Assembly: GCA_950022655.1 (NCBI GenBank)
Contig: OX465583.1
Span: forward strand, 70,009,152 to 70,073,151
Source of the DNA: Alentia gelatinosa
Lineage: Eukaryota; Annelida; Polychaeta; Phyllodocida; Polynoidae
Length of the DNA stretch: 64,000 bases
Reading direction: 5' to 3'
Shown: in pieces, positions 9,860 to 20,995 of the stretch
How the letters are laid out: every line of letters begins with the position of its first letter
Numbering within the stretch: position 1 is the stretch's first letter
The notes under the pieces: generated by a model
What the model was told of the DNA's origin: nothing
Seen by the model: the letters and a program-made list of their open reading frames with translations, nothing else
Databases searched by the model: none
Made by a program: the position numbers and the translations under genes

Positions 9860-10800
9860 GTTGAACCGCCGCGCCCCCTACGGCAAACCTATGTATCACA
9901 ACGCCGCAGGCTTAAACATATAAGCACTGTTGCAATATTCAAGATTTTCGTATTTGAATAGTGCATAATAATAGCCTGTAGAGAAAAAGACCGAAGTAGC
10001 ATGGCCAGAGCTAGTAAGTAACGCATCCCTGCTCCGAAACTTGTGGCAGCCACTGTCACTCTTGGCAAAACATTTTTCGAAGCAGTTTAACTGGTAATAC
10101 GCCATTATCTTTCACAATTCTCTAATTTCCCATGTCTAGTAACTTATACATGTTCAAATTTCACTGTAATATGTGTATCTAACCCCCAGAAATGATCGAT
10201 CTAAAAACGGGAATGCTACCGATCGTACTCGCGGCCGTGTTGTTTACATTAGTCGCGCAGACCGGAACTCCCGAGTTGCCGCGCATGCGCGAGTACTGGC
10301 ATAGGGTCTATGGCTAAGCTGATTCATCTACCCAATGGACGCTGTGTAAAATCATTTCCCCTCGTCAAATAGCGGATTAACAACATAAACAGAGCCCAAC
10401 ACGTTCAAGATAAGGCTTGTGCCTACAAAAGGATATAAATATTATGGCGAAAAACCAAACGAAAGTGCGGTTAATACGCTGATAACTTCGGATCTTTCAG
10501 CCTAGGGAGTATAGGTGTCAAGTCCAGTGACAGCGCCATGTCTGCTAAGCTGTCTGCTACGAGTCGATTCGACAACCCACAAAATTGCCATTTATATCGT
10601 CCTATGGCGTCAACATTGTAAAATGAAACCAGCATCATATTCGTCTGATCAGCAGCTATACGAGGATGTCCGACTTGACACGGTGGAATTAACCTAACGT
10701 TTTATAGATAAGGACGGCAAAGCCTCTATAGAGTGCTGTATAGATTATAAGGTTGAGTCTATGGGAAGCCGTGTCCCTGCTCGAACGGTAGGGTTGTCAA
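9860..10800. other. Intergenic stretch, nothing recognised
   Basis: A short CpG-containing segment (10200-10300) stands out from AT-rich flanks. No credible coding sequence is visible. Confidence 0.3.
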
Positions 10801-11950
10801 GGTATAATACGAAATCAGCTCGCACCGGGTTTTAAACTTTAGATTAATGACTAATCATAAGTATATTCATATTCTACACACTCTAAGCTTCCTTTCTATG
10901 TAAATATTGTCCAGGTTAGATCAGGTTAGAATTAATAATCGAAAAAAGAAAGTCAGCATTACGCATTTTTGTGTTTCGGCTAACTAAATCATCTCTTTCG
11001 GGGTTTAAATCTTAGATAATTGAATTTTCGTAAACAACACACTCTCAGCTTCATAATGCTATAATATTGTCCATTTCGGTTGATTTGAGACCAAGTAATC
11101 GAAATATTAAGATGCGCCATACGCACCCTCTATATTTTACTATAGGATCGGTAAGGGAGTGCGGATCTGGGCCAGGCACGATTCAGAAAATCATATATTA
11201 TGAAGATTTAACTTGATATATATTACTGTAGACATTAATATTCGTAAACTACGGGTCCTTAGCTTTCTCCTGGTATATATTTTGTTTATTCGGACAATGT
11301 GGGAATTAGTTATCGAATTTAGAAAATTAAAAGTACTCAGTGAATAAAATGGCTTATTTCGCCATAGCTAGGTTCTAACACAGCTTTTTCAAAATGTTGG
11401 TTTTTTTTTGCTTTTCACCTTGAATCTATGGACAGGGACTTATATTAGGGCAAACTACTGGGGTTCGTTCATACGAAATATCATTCAATTTGAACCAGCG
11501 GAGAAATTAGAATTGAATTAAAAGAAATGGTCATCTAAGCTGAGCCTTTACTATGGGAGCGGTAGGGGAGTTAGGAGCTGGGCAAGACAGGATTTCGAAA
11601 ATCATTTATTATGAGGATTTAACTTTAAATGTATGACTGTAGACATTGATATTCGTAGATCATAGATTCTGGGCTTTCTTCCGATATATATAATGTGCAA
11701 TTCGGACATGGTGGGACTTAGATATTGATTTTTGAAAATTAGATTCGTGCAGTTACAGTGGTCTCTTCAAATCGATTCGCCTAAGGATTCTAATGGAATT
11801 TGATCATTACAAGGCTACATGTGGTTATTTCCCACAGTCTATGGATCATCTACATATATATTTAATGTCCAGGCTGATATATTGAATTCGGAAAATTCGA
11901 CTTGTGCCTATTCAGCATTGACATCTCCAGGAGGAGTTAACTTTTAAATT
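10800..11950 (+). repeat. Degenerate tandem repeat, about 170-420 bp units
   Basis: The segment 11140-11340 recurs with divergence at 11550-11750: the markers GGTAAGGGAG/GGTAGGGGAG, AAAATCAT.TATTATGA, ACTGTAGACATT and ATTCGTA keep their order. Weaker copies of the same plan (a lead sequence, then a Y-rich stretch, then an ATTGTCC-like stretch) are seen at about 10810, 10980 and 11890. It looks like an old, low-copy satellite. Confidence 0.6.
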
Positions 11951-12283
11951 GATTGCTGGACAATGATTGATTATATCTACATACGAATACTTCTGGAAGA
12001 GAGAAAAGATGTCAAGGTAGGTGAAGTAAGATTTAAAATATATTTTAAGAATGTGTTGTATTTTTTTCAGATCGATTATTCAGCAATATTGTTCAATATA
12101 TACACAGGTTGACAGGCTTGAGACATTTCCAGGTGCAGCAGTCGACATCGTATTCACAATATGTACATAGGTTAGCTTTACACAGGCAGTTATATTTTAT
12201 TTCAGATTCATCAAGGTAATATGATCAGTGTCTGTTTGGCACTCGACGTGGTCGGACCTGGGGGCTTTGTCTCCGATCTAATA

Positions 12284-14153
12284 ATTTTTTTTTTTTTTTT
12301 TTTTTTAAATTTCAATCAAACATCCGATTCTGTCACAGGACAGTTCTTCCATGGATGGTGAATCACCCCGCACCTAATTAGGTGGTTAGAGCTCCAAGTA
12401 CAACAAGGTGTGTTTTATGATAATGATAATGGTGTGATATGATGACAAGAAGTTCACAACAGAAAATGCCGCGGTTCATGACAACGACAACTAGAAGAAC
12501 CCCAGCCAACTCAGCAGGATCATGTTATTATTACACGTCTAACTCTTTCTTTATTGCCCATTTAAAGGATTTTTTCGTAGGTAGCATTTGTATCTCAATT
12601 TTTAGGCTATTCCAAAGTTTTGTTCCCCTATAATCTGGGCTTTTCTCATAGCTACTAGTTTTATGCCTTTGGGTCAATAGGTTAAGCTTAAGGTCACTTC
12701 TCGTTCCTCTGCTGGTTGGGTCAAGGTTTTAATCGTCCCGGGCCAGTTTGTACATGATACTCAGTAGCTGACGTGTTCTTCTAACCTGTAACTTCTCAAC
12801 TGCACAGATTTTGTGCAGTTGATCCGTATTAAGCTCTGTTACTCTTTTTCTAGTTATGATACGCAGGCCTCTGTTTTGATGCCTTTGTAACTTTGTAGTG
12901 TCCACAATGGTTGCTCCGTCAATAATAAACGAGGCATACTCCATGACTGGTCTAATGGTAGAGATATAAATTTGTCGCGCAACTTTCTCAGATATTGAAT
13001 TTCTAAGTTTAGCCAATTTGAACAGTCTGGAGTTAGCAGATTTAAAAACCGATTTCATGTGCTTGTTCAAAGACAACGTGGAATCTAAAGTGACACCCAG
13101 GTACTTATACAATTAAATTGATAGGATTTAATCTAGCCACTCTATTTTTGGATCCGTACCAAAAAGTTTTAGTCTTCTCAAGGTTCATCGTTAGGGCATT
13201 AGCATTACACCAGGTGGAAATCTTATCTATGGCTATTTGTAGTTTCGCAGAGGCTGCTTCCGCTCTCATATCCATTCCAAACAAGACCAAGTCGTCTGCG
13301 TACTGAATACCATGACATTCTGTTACTCTCTCGCACATATCATCTATATACAATATAAACAACAGTGGTCCCAGCACTGACCCCTGTGGCACTCCAAAAG
13401 GGACTGTCGAAACTCCAGAACTTTTCCTATTTATGTTCACCAGTTGCATCCTGTTATCTAGATAAGACGTGATCCATCTTAATAGATTGCCAGGAAGCTG
13501 AAATTTGTGTTTCAGTTTCAGCAGAAGTATATCGTGGGGGACACAATCAAAGGCCTTGCGTACGTCAACATAGCAGGCAGCGGTGACCATTGCTTACACC
13601 ATTTTCATACTTTTAACATTGTCTTTAGAGTTATAGAGATGTGTTATATAGTTGTAGAGAGCGTCACCTGTACCTAGCTCGGGTCGAAATCCGAATTGAT
13701 TGTTAGTAATTAGATCCTTTTTCGTAACTATGTCATATAAACGGGTATGTATTATTTTTTCTAGTACTTTACCAGGTGTAGCTAGTATGGTAATTGGCCT
13801 CCAGTTATTTATATTAGTGGTATCTCCAGCCTTTGGAATCGGCGTCACACTTCCTATTTTCCAACCAATTGGAATAACCCCTGTTGTAATTGAGCAGTTA
13901 AACAAATACAAGAATTGATCCACTAGTATTAACATTGTATCCTTGATTACTTCGGGTGAAATATCTTTTAAACTGGAGGCTTTGTGTATACTAATGTCTT
14001 TAACTATTGTTAATAATTCATCCTTTTCTATTGTCATATCATAGTCGGTAGGATCTAGGTGGTTCGGTTCAGGTAAATAATCAGTAGCTAGATGTTGCAT
14101 ATTTGCATCTATTAAATCTTTGTCACATTGATCATAGAGGTTTTTCCCTATAC
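12284..14153 (-). mobile_element. 5'-truncated LINE, minus strand
   Basis: The poly(T) at 12284-12306 is the poly(A) tail of a minus-strand non-LTR retrotransposon. Its RT extends rightward to about 14153, where it joins gypsy sequence abruptly. The endonuclease domain is missing, so the copy is 5'-truncated. The RT has two in-frame stops and one frameshift. The CR1/Jockey superfamily is the best guess from the RT wording. Confidence 0.9.
12531..14153 (-). pseudogene. LINE reverse transcriptase with two stops and a frameshift
   Basis: RT motifs read in order: WRPITILATPGKVLEKII, NQFGFRP, CYVDVRKAFDCVPHDILL (motif A), GVPQGSVLGPLLFILYIDDM (motif B), QYADDLVLFG (catalytic YADD), then KYLGVTLDSTLSLNKH. 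There is an in-frame TAA near 13593, a frameshift near 13110, and a further in-frame TAA at 12729-12731. The frame continues past that last stop with typical LINE C-terminal wording (YEKSPDYRGTKLWNSL) to the natural end at 12531. The enzyme would copy element RNA at a nicked target, but this copy cannot encode it. Confidence 0.9.
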
Positions 14154-14159
14154 GCCCCC

Positions 14160-15697
14160 CCCCAGCACCCTCCCTTCTGGGGGCCAAACTGAATACTCGA
14201 ATGTGGTCTCGGAAGCGGCCTGGAACTGGTCCCTCGAGAAGTGCCCAGACGACATTCTCTGATGCTGCCCCAACTCCGCGTATACTCCCCCTGGTCCCGC
14301 TGGGGGGCGCACTTGCCGCACCCGATCAGGGTTGGGTGGCTCCCCCTTCAGGGCGTCGAAGTGTACTACCCGCTTGCGCCGTCCCATTTCGATGGCGTAC
14401 ACTATGACTGCAGCTTCGGGGTGACCCCCACCCGGCCCTGCGGGTAGAAGTAGTAGACCCTAGATCCCACTTCGAACGGGGCCCCCCGTGCTCGGAGATC
14501 ATGGTTCTGCCGTTGGCGGGCCACCGCCACCCCCAGGCACCGCCGCGCCCAGTCTTGGGCCTGCTCCATCCCTTCACGGAGACGCCCTACGTACCCCTCC
14601 GGAGGCTCCGAGGCAGTGCCCCGGCCTACCGCGGGGGGTACAACAGGGCAAGAGGCGCCGCAGTCTCCCGACCCAACATCATCCGGTTCGGCGTGACCCT
14701 GGTGGAGGCGTGCACGGAGGAATGATAAGCACTCATGACGAAGGGCAGATGGCGGTCCCAGTCGCCCTGGTCCTCCCGCACGACAGCCGCCAGCAGATTC
14801 TCGATGGTGCGGTTAGCGCGCTCCACCAACCCATCGCTCTGCAGTCGAAACGCACAGGTCCTGGTCTGACTGATCCCCAATAACTCTGTAGTACGCCGGA
14901 ACAATTCTGACTGGAAGTTACGGCCCTGGTCCGAGTGGAGCACAGCAGGGGGTCCCAGGCGGCACACAAAGTGTTCCACAAAGGCTTGCGCCACCGTACC
15001 CGCCTCCTGGTTGGGGAGGGGCACCCCCTCTGCCCACTTCGTGAAGTAATCCATCATAACGAGGATATATTGATTGCCCCCCCTCGCTCCGGGGCAGCGG
15101 ACCCATGATGTCAAGTGCAGCCCTCTGCAGGGGCTCGCTCGTCGCTACGTGGCCCATTGGCGCCCGGTGGGGCCCCGGAGGCCCTTTTCTCTTGAGACAG
15201 GCTACGCAGGCGGCGCAAAAGACTGACACATCCTGCCGGAACCCTGGCCAATAATAGCTGGCCTGGCAGCGCCGGACCGTCCGGGTCCGACCCAGGTGGC
15301 CGGACAGGGGTGGCCCATGTAGGCTCTGGAGGATCTCCCGCCGCCGCTCCCGGGGCACCGCCAGCTGAAATACCTTGTCGCCCCCCAGCACGTACCACCA
15401 GCGGCCCAGGAGGCCCTCCCGGAGCGCCAGTCGGTCCCTCTGGGCCCACCATGTGCGTATCTCCGGGCCATCCCCCTCCCCCGGTGGGTGTGGAGTCCCC
15501 TCCTCCAGCCATTCCCTCACTCGTTGCAAGTCAGGTTCGTTCACTTGGTCGTCTTCCCAAGAGTGGGGCGAGGTATCCGGGGCTGCCCCGGGTACCGTCG
15601 AGTCCCCGGAGGGCTCCGCTTCCAGTGTCCTGCCTCTAGACCGTGTGACCACAGCCATCGTTGGGCTATGGGGGTCTGCATGCCACACTGTCGGCAC
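14160..15697 (-). pseudogene. Gypsy integrase region, frameshifted
   Basis: The integrase inserts element cDNA into the genome. The N-terminal HHCC zinc-binding region is visible (SLHGPPLSGH, then CAACVACLKRK). The catalytic core follows: ALDIMGPLP (first Asp), HSDQGRNFQS (second Asp), then SDGLVERANRT (Glu), a DD35E-type arrangement. A frameshift near 15090 separates the zinc region from the core. A second frameshift at about 15640-15700 separates integrase from RNase H. The C-terminal tail reaches 14160, where it is cut off. Confidence 0.85.
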
Positions 15698-17529
15698 GGC
15701 ACCCGGGATAAGCCGTCAGCGTTACCGTGCAGCCGTCCCGGGCGGTGCTCGATCTGAAGATCATAGCACTCCATGATATGCAGCCACCGCGCTACTTGGC
15801 CCACCGGCTCCCGAAGGCCCCGGAGCCACTTAAGCGCCGCGTGGTCCGTCCGCACCAAGACAGGCTGTCCGACCAAATAGTGATGGAACTTGGCGAGGGC
15901 GAACATGATGGCCAACATTTCCTTCCTGGTAACGCAGTAGTTGCGCTCTGGCTTGGTGAGGGTAGCATAGGCCAGGACCCTCTCCAGCCCCCCTTGCACT
16001 TGCGAAAGCACTGCACCCACACCCCCGTCACAAGCGTCAGTGTCCACAATCAATTTACCATGCTCTCGGGGGTACCCGAGGACCGGCGCAGCTGTCAGCT
16101 TAGCCTTCAACCCCCGGAATGCGGCGTCGCAGACGGGGGTCCACACAAACACCCGACCTTTGTCCGCCAGGGAGGACAGAGGCTTAGCCAGCTCCGCGAA
16201 CCCTGGTACAAAAGCACGGTAATACCCCGCGAGCCCAAGAAAGCTACAGACCTCCGAGACATTCCGGGGCTCAGGCCACTCCCTGACCGACTCCACCTTC
16301 GCGACCCCGGCCTCCGAGACCACATGCCCCAAAAACTGGACTTCTCTCCGGCCTAGCTGGCACTTGGACGGCTTGACCCTTAACCCTGCCTGTATCAGGC
16401 GGTCCAGCACCTCGTCGAGGTCCTCCTCAAAGTCTGGTGCGAATATAATGATATCGTCGAGGTAGACCAGGCAGGTTGCCCATTGCAGGCCCTGCATGGC
16501 CACCTCCATTAGCCGCTGGAATGTTCCCGGGGCATTACACAGCCCGAACGGCATTACGCGATACTGAAAGAGGCCCCGGTGGGTAGTGAAGGCGGTTTTG
16601 GGATGGTCCGCCTCCTCCACTTCCACCTGCCAGTATCCGCTGACCAGGTCCAAGGTACTAAACCATCTGGACCCAGCCAGCGTGTCCAATGAGTCGTCAA
16701 CACGGGGCAGCGGGTAGGCATCCTTGACTGTGACTGCGTTCACACGCCTATAGTCTATGCAGAACCTCACTGCCCAGTCTTTCTTGCGGATGAGGACGAC
16801 CAGAGAGGCCCACGGGCTCTGAGACGGCTCGATGACCCCTTCCTTCAACATTTTTTCTACCTCCACCCCCACTGTCTCCCGCCTATACGGGGCTAGCCTC
16901 CGGGGCGGTTGTCTGATGGGCCCGGCCGTCTCCGTGTCAATGGTGTGGCGGACCAAGGTAGTGCGGCCCCGGTCCCCTGGAGAGAGCTGGAAGGCTCCCG
17001 AGTGCCGCCCTAACAGGACTCGCATAGCCGACCGTTCCCTCCCCTGGAGGTGGTCCACCAGCCCGTCCAGCACTTCCCCTTTGCTACCATCTCCAGCTGG
17101 GAGCGCCTCCACTATCCGGCAGGTATCGCCATCGGTTCCCATTCCGGAGGCGCCCTCCACCGGTTCCAGCACCCCCAGCACCATTCCCAGGTACACAGTC
17201 ACAGCCGTAGGACCCAGGTTGAGGACCCGAACAGGGCACAAGCCCCCCTCTGGTTCCACCAAGCCCCGCCCCACACGGAACTCCGGGCGGTCCCGGCCCT
17301 CCAGAACCCCGGCCCCACATTTCCCCACTGGTCCCTCCATCTCTCCCGTCAGCACCAGTTCAGACCTCCCCGGGATCACCGCCGCCCGGAGGTTCCGCAC
17401 GCGACGGCACTCCGCGGGGGGATCCCAGCTCAGCCTGCAGCGGCCCACGTCGACCGTCCTCCCCTGGTCCCGGAGGAACCCGGCCCCCAGGATGGCGTCG
17501 CTCCCCACATCGGCTATCACCCAGTCCAC
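15541..17529 (-). CDS. Gypsy Pol: reverse transcriptase and RNase H
   Basis: A 662-residue open frame. It begins inside the protease C-terminus (VGSDAILGAGFL). The RT includes VLIRKKDWAVRFCIDYRRVN, LDLVSGYWQV (motif A), FGLCNAPGTFQRLM (motif B) and the catalytic YLDDIIIF. The RNase H follows with DTDACDGGVGAVLSQ, KEMLAIMFALAKFHHYL and VRTDHAALKWL. Then comes EHRPGRLHGNADGLSR, which normally precedes integrase. The last 60 or so residues are out of frame with integrase and not natural sequence. The Pol core itself is intact, which suggests modest age. Confidence 0.92.
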   Translation of the reverse strand: MDWVIADVGSDAILGAGFLRDQGRTVDVGRCRLSWDPPAECRRVRNLRAAVIPGRSELVLTGEMEGPVGKCGAGVLEGRDRPEFRVGRGLVEPEGGLCPVRVLNLGPTAVTVYLGMVLGVLEPVEGASGMGTDGDTCRIVEALPAGDGSKGEVLDGLVDHLQGRERSAMRVLLGRHSGAFQLSPGDRGRTTLVRHTIDTETAGPIRQPPRRLAPYRRETVGVEVEKMLKEGVIEPSQSPWASLVVLIRKKDWAVRFCIDYRRVNAVTVKDAYPLPRVDDSLDTLAGSRWFSTLDLVSGYWQVEVEEADHPKTAFTTHRGLFQYRVMPFGLCNAPGTFQRLMEVAMQGLQWATCLVYLDDIIIFAPDFEEDLDEVLDRLIQAGLRVKPSKCQLGRREVQFLGHVVSEAGVAKVESVREWPEPRNVSEVCSFLGLAGYYRAFVPGFAELAKPLSSLADKGRVFVWTPVCDAAFRGLKAKLTAAPVLGYPREHGKLIVDTDACDGGVGAVLSQVQGGLERVLAYATLTKPERNYCVTRKEMLAIMFALAKFHHYLVGQPVLVRTDHAALKWLRGLREPVGQVARWLHIMECYDLQIEHRPGRLHGNADGLSRVPCRQCGMQTPIAQRWLWSHGLEAGHWKRSPPGTRRYPGQPRIPRPTLGKTTK

Positions 17530-17536
17530 TGGAGTA

Positions 17537-17578
17537 ATTGAACAAATTGGACGTTAAACTACCCAAACAAACAAACAA
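17537..17578 (+). mobile_element. 42-bp retroposed tail inserted in gypsy protease
   Basis: The insert ends in (AAAC)n and is bounded by 14-bp near-duplicates, AGTCCACTGGAGTA at 17523-17536 and AGTCCATCGGAGTA at 17579-17592. It is AT-rich and unlike the GC-rich host. The sequence GGACGTTAAAC followed by AAACAAAC resembles 3' ends of SINEs and RTE-like LINEs in invertebrates (my recollection, not searched). Confidence 0.6.
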
Positions 17579-17646
17579 AGTCCATCGGAGTAGACCAGGA
17601 GGCCCACTCCAGGGTGGCCCTGACTTTCCCCGTTATAGCCAAAGGC

Positions 17647-17871
17647 CTACCGTCCGCACAGGTGAGCGGCCCCCCGGCTTCCGTCACCTCCCCGGGGCAC
17701 CCATGTCGTTGCCACCAATGCGAGGGAGAGGAGATTCACCGTGGCACCGGTGTCCACCAGCATCCACACCGGTCTCCCCCGCACGCAGCCCTCAACCCGG
17801 AGGCCCAGGCCCCCCCGCTCTCTCTCCCCCTGCAGTACGCAATCGGCTTTCCTTCCCCCCTTGACCTCCAA
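17647..17871 (-). pseudogene. Gypsy aspartic protease fragment
   Basis: The catalytic signature MLVDTGATVNLLS is clear. Retroviral-type proteases cut Gag-Pol into mature proteins. The frame stops at 17647, 70 bases before the 42-bp insertion, and differs from the gag frame. This copy is broken. Confidence 0.8.
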
Positions 17872-19534
17872 CCTGCCGCCGGCAGAGGTCGCCCCTAGTT
17901 TTCCGGCATCCCGGCATCCCGGACCCAGGGCCCCCCTGCACCGGAGGAGCTGGAGATGACTCTGGTGCCAGCCTCCGCAACGGGCAGTTGATGCGGATGT
18001 GCCCCTCCTGCTTGCAGTGAAAGCATTTACGGGGGCCTGGGTTGGACGGTCCCTGCATCATCTGACTCCGGAGTTTGCCTAGCTCTTCCTTAAGTGCAGC
18101 CATCTCCTCAGCCATGGAGCCCCCGGCAGCCCTTACCCGCCGGGACCCTCCCCGGTCCGTTTTTAGGTACGCCTCGGCCTCCAGGGCCGTGGATACGGCG
18201 TCACTCATGGACTGGGGCTTGCTTTGAAAGATCCAGTCACGGAGCTGCTTGCCCCGGAGACCCTCAACGAATCGGTCACGACACATCGAGTCGATCGTCG
18301 ACGCATCCGCCTCCGGGTACGCTAGTCTCGTTAGGCGCCACACTTCCTCCCCGAAGAGCTGTAGCCCCTCTTCCGGGGATCTCTCAAGGTTGCGGAGGAG
18401 CGCCTTGTACGTCTCCTGCCGATTCCGGGGTTGGAATCATTTATAGAGGGCCTCCCTGAGGCGGTCAAGCCCCCCCGGGGCCCCCGGCCGGATGCCGGGA
18501 AGGACCCGGCGGGCCAGCCTGGAGAGGGAGACCCCCAAGAACGTCCCGGCCTGGAATGGGGTCCACCCGTTTGCCGCAATACACAGCTCAAAGTGGGCTA
18601 TAAACTCCTCCAGGTTAGAGGTCCCGTCATATTTTGAGGGCATTACTACTGGTTTGGGGGCCACAGCCCGGGGCATGACCCCATCCCCCCCGGAGGTGGG
18701 GATGTCAGGGGATGGGGCTTGACCCACCACCTCCGACACCCCTCCTACCTCACGCGAGGAGGCCCAGGGCCATGCCTGGAGCGCCACCCCGGCTCTCAGG
18801 CCCACAGACGGAGCTGCCGTCCCCGAAATCCACAGGCCAGCTGCCCCCCCGACCCCCCAGTCAGATATCCCAGCCAGCTGTGGGGAGCTGCTCCGGGACC
18901 TCGGCGCTCCCGGCCCCTCCCAAGACCCTCTGCCGCCTCCAATCCTCCAGCTACGATCCACCCCGAGTCCCATCTCCATACCCTTCCGGGGCGCCAGTTG
19001 GACACTTGGGCCCCCCCGGGAACTTTGGGGCGGGGGAACGAGGTCCGACCCCCCCGCACGCCGTTCCCGCAACCCTGGGCGCTCGCCGCCAGAGTCCGCA
19101 GCGCCTCGAGGGGCCACGTCTCCAGGCTCGGCCCCATCATCCCTCCAGTCCGACAACCCCACCGCAGGTGAGGAGTCGCCCCAGTTCCGGTCCACCCCAC
19201 GTCCCTCATCCAGATCCCCCGGGGGAGCACCGGGGCCATCTCGGGTGTGGTCCGGGGCAGGCTCCTCCATATGCAACCTCCCCCAGGGCCGTTCACGCCC
19301 CTCTCTGGAGGTCTTAAACCTACCCCCCTTCCCCTCCATATCCCCCGACACCACCGAGGACGCACGGAGGTCCTCCGGGAGAGGCAACGCCCCGGATACT
19401 CCGGAGGGGGGGTCCCAGCTGCAGGACGCCTCTGGGGTGACCAGGGGCCCCGGACGCCGGAGCAGAAGACCCTCTTCCCCGAGCTCAACCAACGAGCCCC
19501 GGACCCCTGCCCCCAGTCGGTCCAGACCCTCCAT
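17792..19534 (-). pseudogene. Gypsy Gag with one in-frame stop
   Basis: A single reading frame from 19534 to 17792, interrupted only by TGA at 18437-18439. The N-terminal 230 residues are low-complexity (Gly, Pro, Ser, Arg). A capsid-like part follows (KYDGTSNLEEFIAHFELCIA; later RLAYPEADASTIDSMCRDRF and FVEGLRGKQLRDWI). One CCHC zinc knuckle, CFHCKQEGHIRINC (CX2CX4HX4C), binds element RNA. Whether the stop is a mutation or is read through cannot be told from one copy. Confidence 0.85.
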
Positions 19535-19567
19535 ATGTCAGTAGAAGCACGACACCGCTGCCACCAA

Positions 19568-19892
19568 TGTAATAACCAACAGACGCTGAAATTCAAGTGC
19601 CAACAGACAAGTTGTTTGGGTCTTTATTTACAAGCCTATGAGTACAATTCTCTAACGCAATCCTAAGCTAACCCCCTGGGGATTCAGATGGGTCTGGAAG
19701 GGAGAGGTGGCCACGCCCTAGAGCTAGCACAACCAGAATGCCTTCCCCGGGGCAGCGCGCTCACTTAAATACCCGGCGAGTGACGACATCTCACGCCGAG
19801 TATCGGGCCCCCGCGAGACTCCCGCTGGTACCCCACGAGCGTGTCCCGGAGCACGGCTGCCCCCTCTCTCCCAGGCCCATCCAACCACCACA
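19568..19892 (-). mobile_element. 5' LTR of the gypsy element
   Basis: On the minus strand the LTR starts TGTGGTGGTTGG and ends GGTTATTACA. A TATA-like TATTTAAG lies at about 19764-19772 and AATAAA at 19623-19628, giving U3-R-U5 order. The following bases, TTGGTGGCAGCGGTG (19553-19567), are the probable primer-binding site. Its partner LTR is missing, so LTR divergence cannot date the insertion. Confidence 0.75.
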
Positions 19893-20148
19893 ATATGTAT
19901 ATTCTGTACTAATGTGAGCAAGGCAGCCATATCGTAAGCTTTTAAATATATTTAAACTCGTTCGTCATTTCACTGTATCGGGAAATGGTCTGTCAGGCAC
20001 TCAACTCGTCCATAGGCGCAAGTCGATCTGTGCATTGTTTTATTTTTCTCGGTGTTCTACTCGCAAATATCCATCGCCATATAACTAAATAGACTAAAAA
20101 CACAAATACATTGATTTTAAGCTGTTTTATTTATATATGGAAGTTTTA

Positions 20149-20342
20149 TTAACCCTTTCGTGCTTAAATCTATCCAAAAAAATGAATTTGAAAAAAAACC
20201 AAGTCTATGATGCATCATGTGGCGGTACACAGGGGAATGCCTGGAGGCATCATGCGGCGGTAGCTAGGGGAATGCCTGGAGGCATCATGCGGCGGTAGCC
20301 ACGGGAATGCCTGGAGGCATCATGCGGCGGTTAAAGGGTTAA
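20149..20342. mobile_element. piggyBac-like MITE with 35-bp palindromic tandem units
   Basis: Exact TTAA at 20149-20152 and 20339-20342. Ends are CCCTTT and AAAGGG. Toward the right end are three full 35-bp units (starting 20212, 20247 and 20282) and a partial fourth. Each unit carries the small palindrome ATGCCTGGAGGCAT. TTAA with CCCTTT ends is typical of piggyBac elements. Confidence 0.85.
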
Positions 20343-20995
20343 CCTTAAAGTCTAAACCATTACAAGTACAGACTGTATTTATATGATATAACGGTTGTAT
20401 TATCTTTTATCATATCCTAATTACCTTAAAGTTAAAACAATATGGTGATACAGTCAACCTAAGTAAACCAACAGGCGATGAAGCTGTGGAATGCACAGCC
20501 TGTCAGAGGCCTGATTCATACCAATTTAAACAACAACTCAATATCGATGTGGAGAAACACACAACTTACTCTATTTCAATCTAATTTCTACTAAAGAACT
20601 TACTGTGGAAAGACACATGTTATTTAATTAAATATGTGAAAATTCTTATACACAACTTATCCAATATGTGGAAAGACACATACACTATAACTGTGGAGAA
20701 ACACAAATATAGGTGCATCGCAACCAAACTATTAATAGTAACTGCTAATATACAATACTTAACCAATTAAATACCTATATGACTATTAATAATTATAAAC
20801 ATCTAAAACACACTTACCTGCCTGCTGTTCATTGTTATTTTATCATCGGTATGCGCATGACATTCAATCTGTGTCGGTATGGAGGGATACTGTATGATTT
20901 TTATAATCATAGTTTAATGTACAAAATATTCATAAAAAATGATGATAGAAAAAATCTGGAGTGTGTGAAAAAGGGAATGGGACAGCCTCAACTAG
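20343..20995. other. AT-rich stretch, possible LINE 5' UTR
   Basis: The motif TGTGGA(G/A)A(A/G)ACACA recurs at about 20550, 20606, 20658 and 20691. It directly precedes the LINE reading frame and may be its leader. No gene is seen. Confidence 0.4.

Larger units (their letters stand above)
14155..19892 (-). mobile_element. Ty3/gypsy LTR retrotransposon, decayed, 3' LTR missing
   Basis: On the minus strand: LTR (19568-19892), gag, protease, RT-RNase H, integrase, then an abrupt end at about 14155 against a LINE. No second LTR is present. The element is strikingly GC- and CpG-rich against its AT-rich surroundings. There is at least one in-frame stop (gag), several frameshifts and a 42-bp foreign insertion. 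Open frames on the plus strand across this block are shadows. Confidence 0.92.

Noticed and set aside
9845..9875. tRNA-like B box (GGTTCAACTCC on the minus strand)
   Set aside because: No A box at the right distance and no cloverleaf; probably chance.
15310..19666. Many long open frames on the plus strand across the gypsy block
   Set aside because: GC-rich shadows of gag, pol and integrase; the minus strand carries all recognisable motifs.
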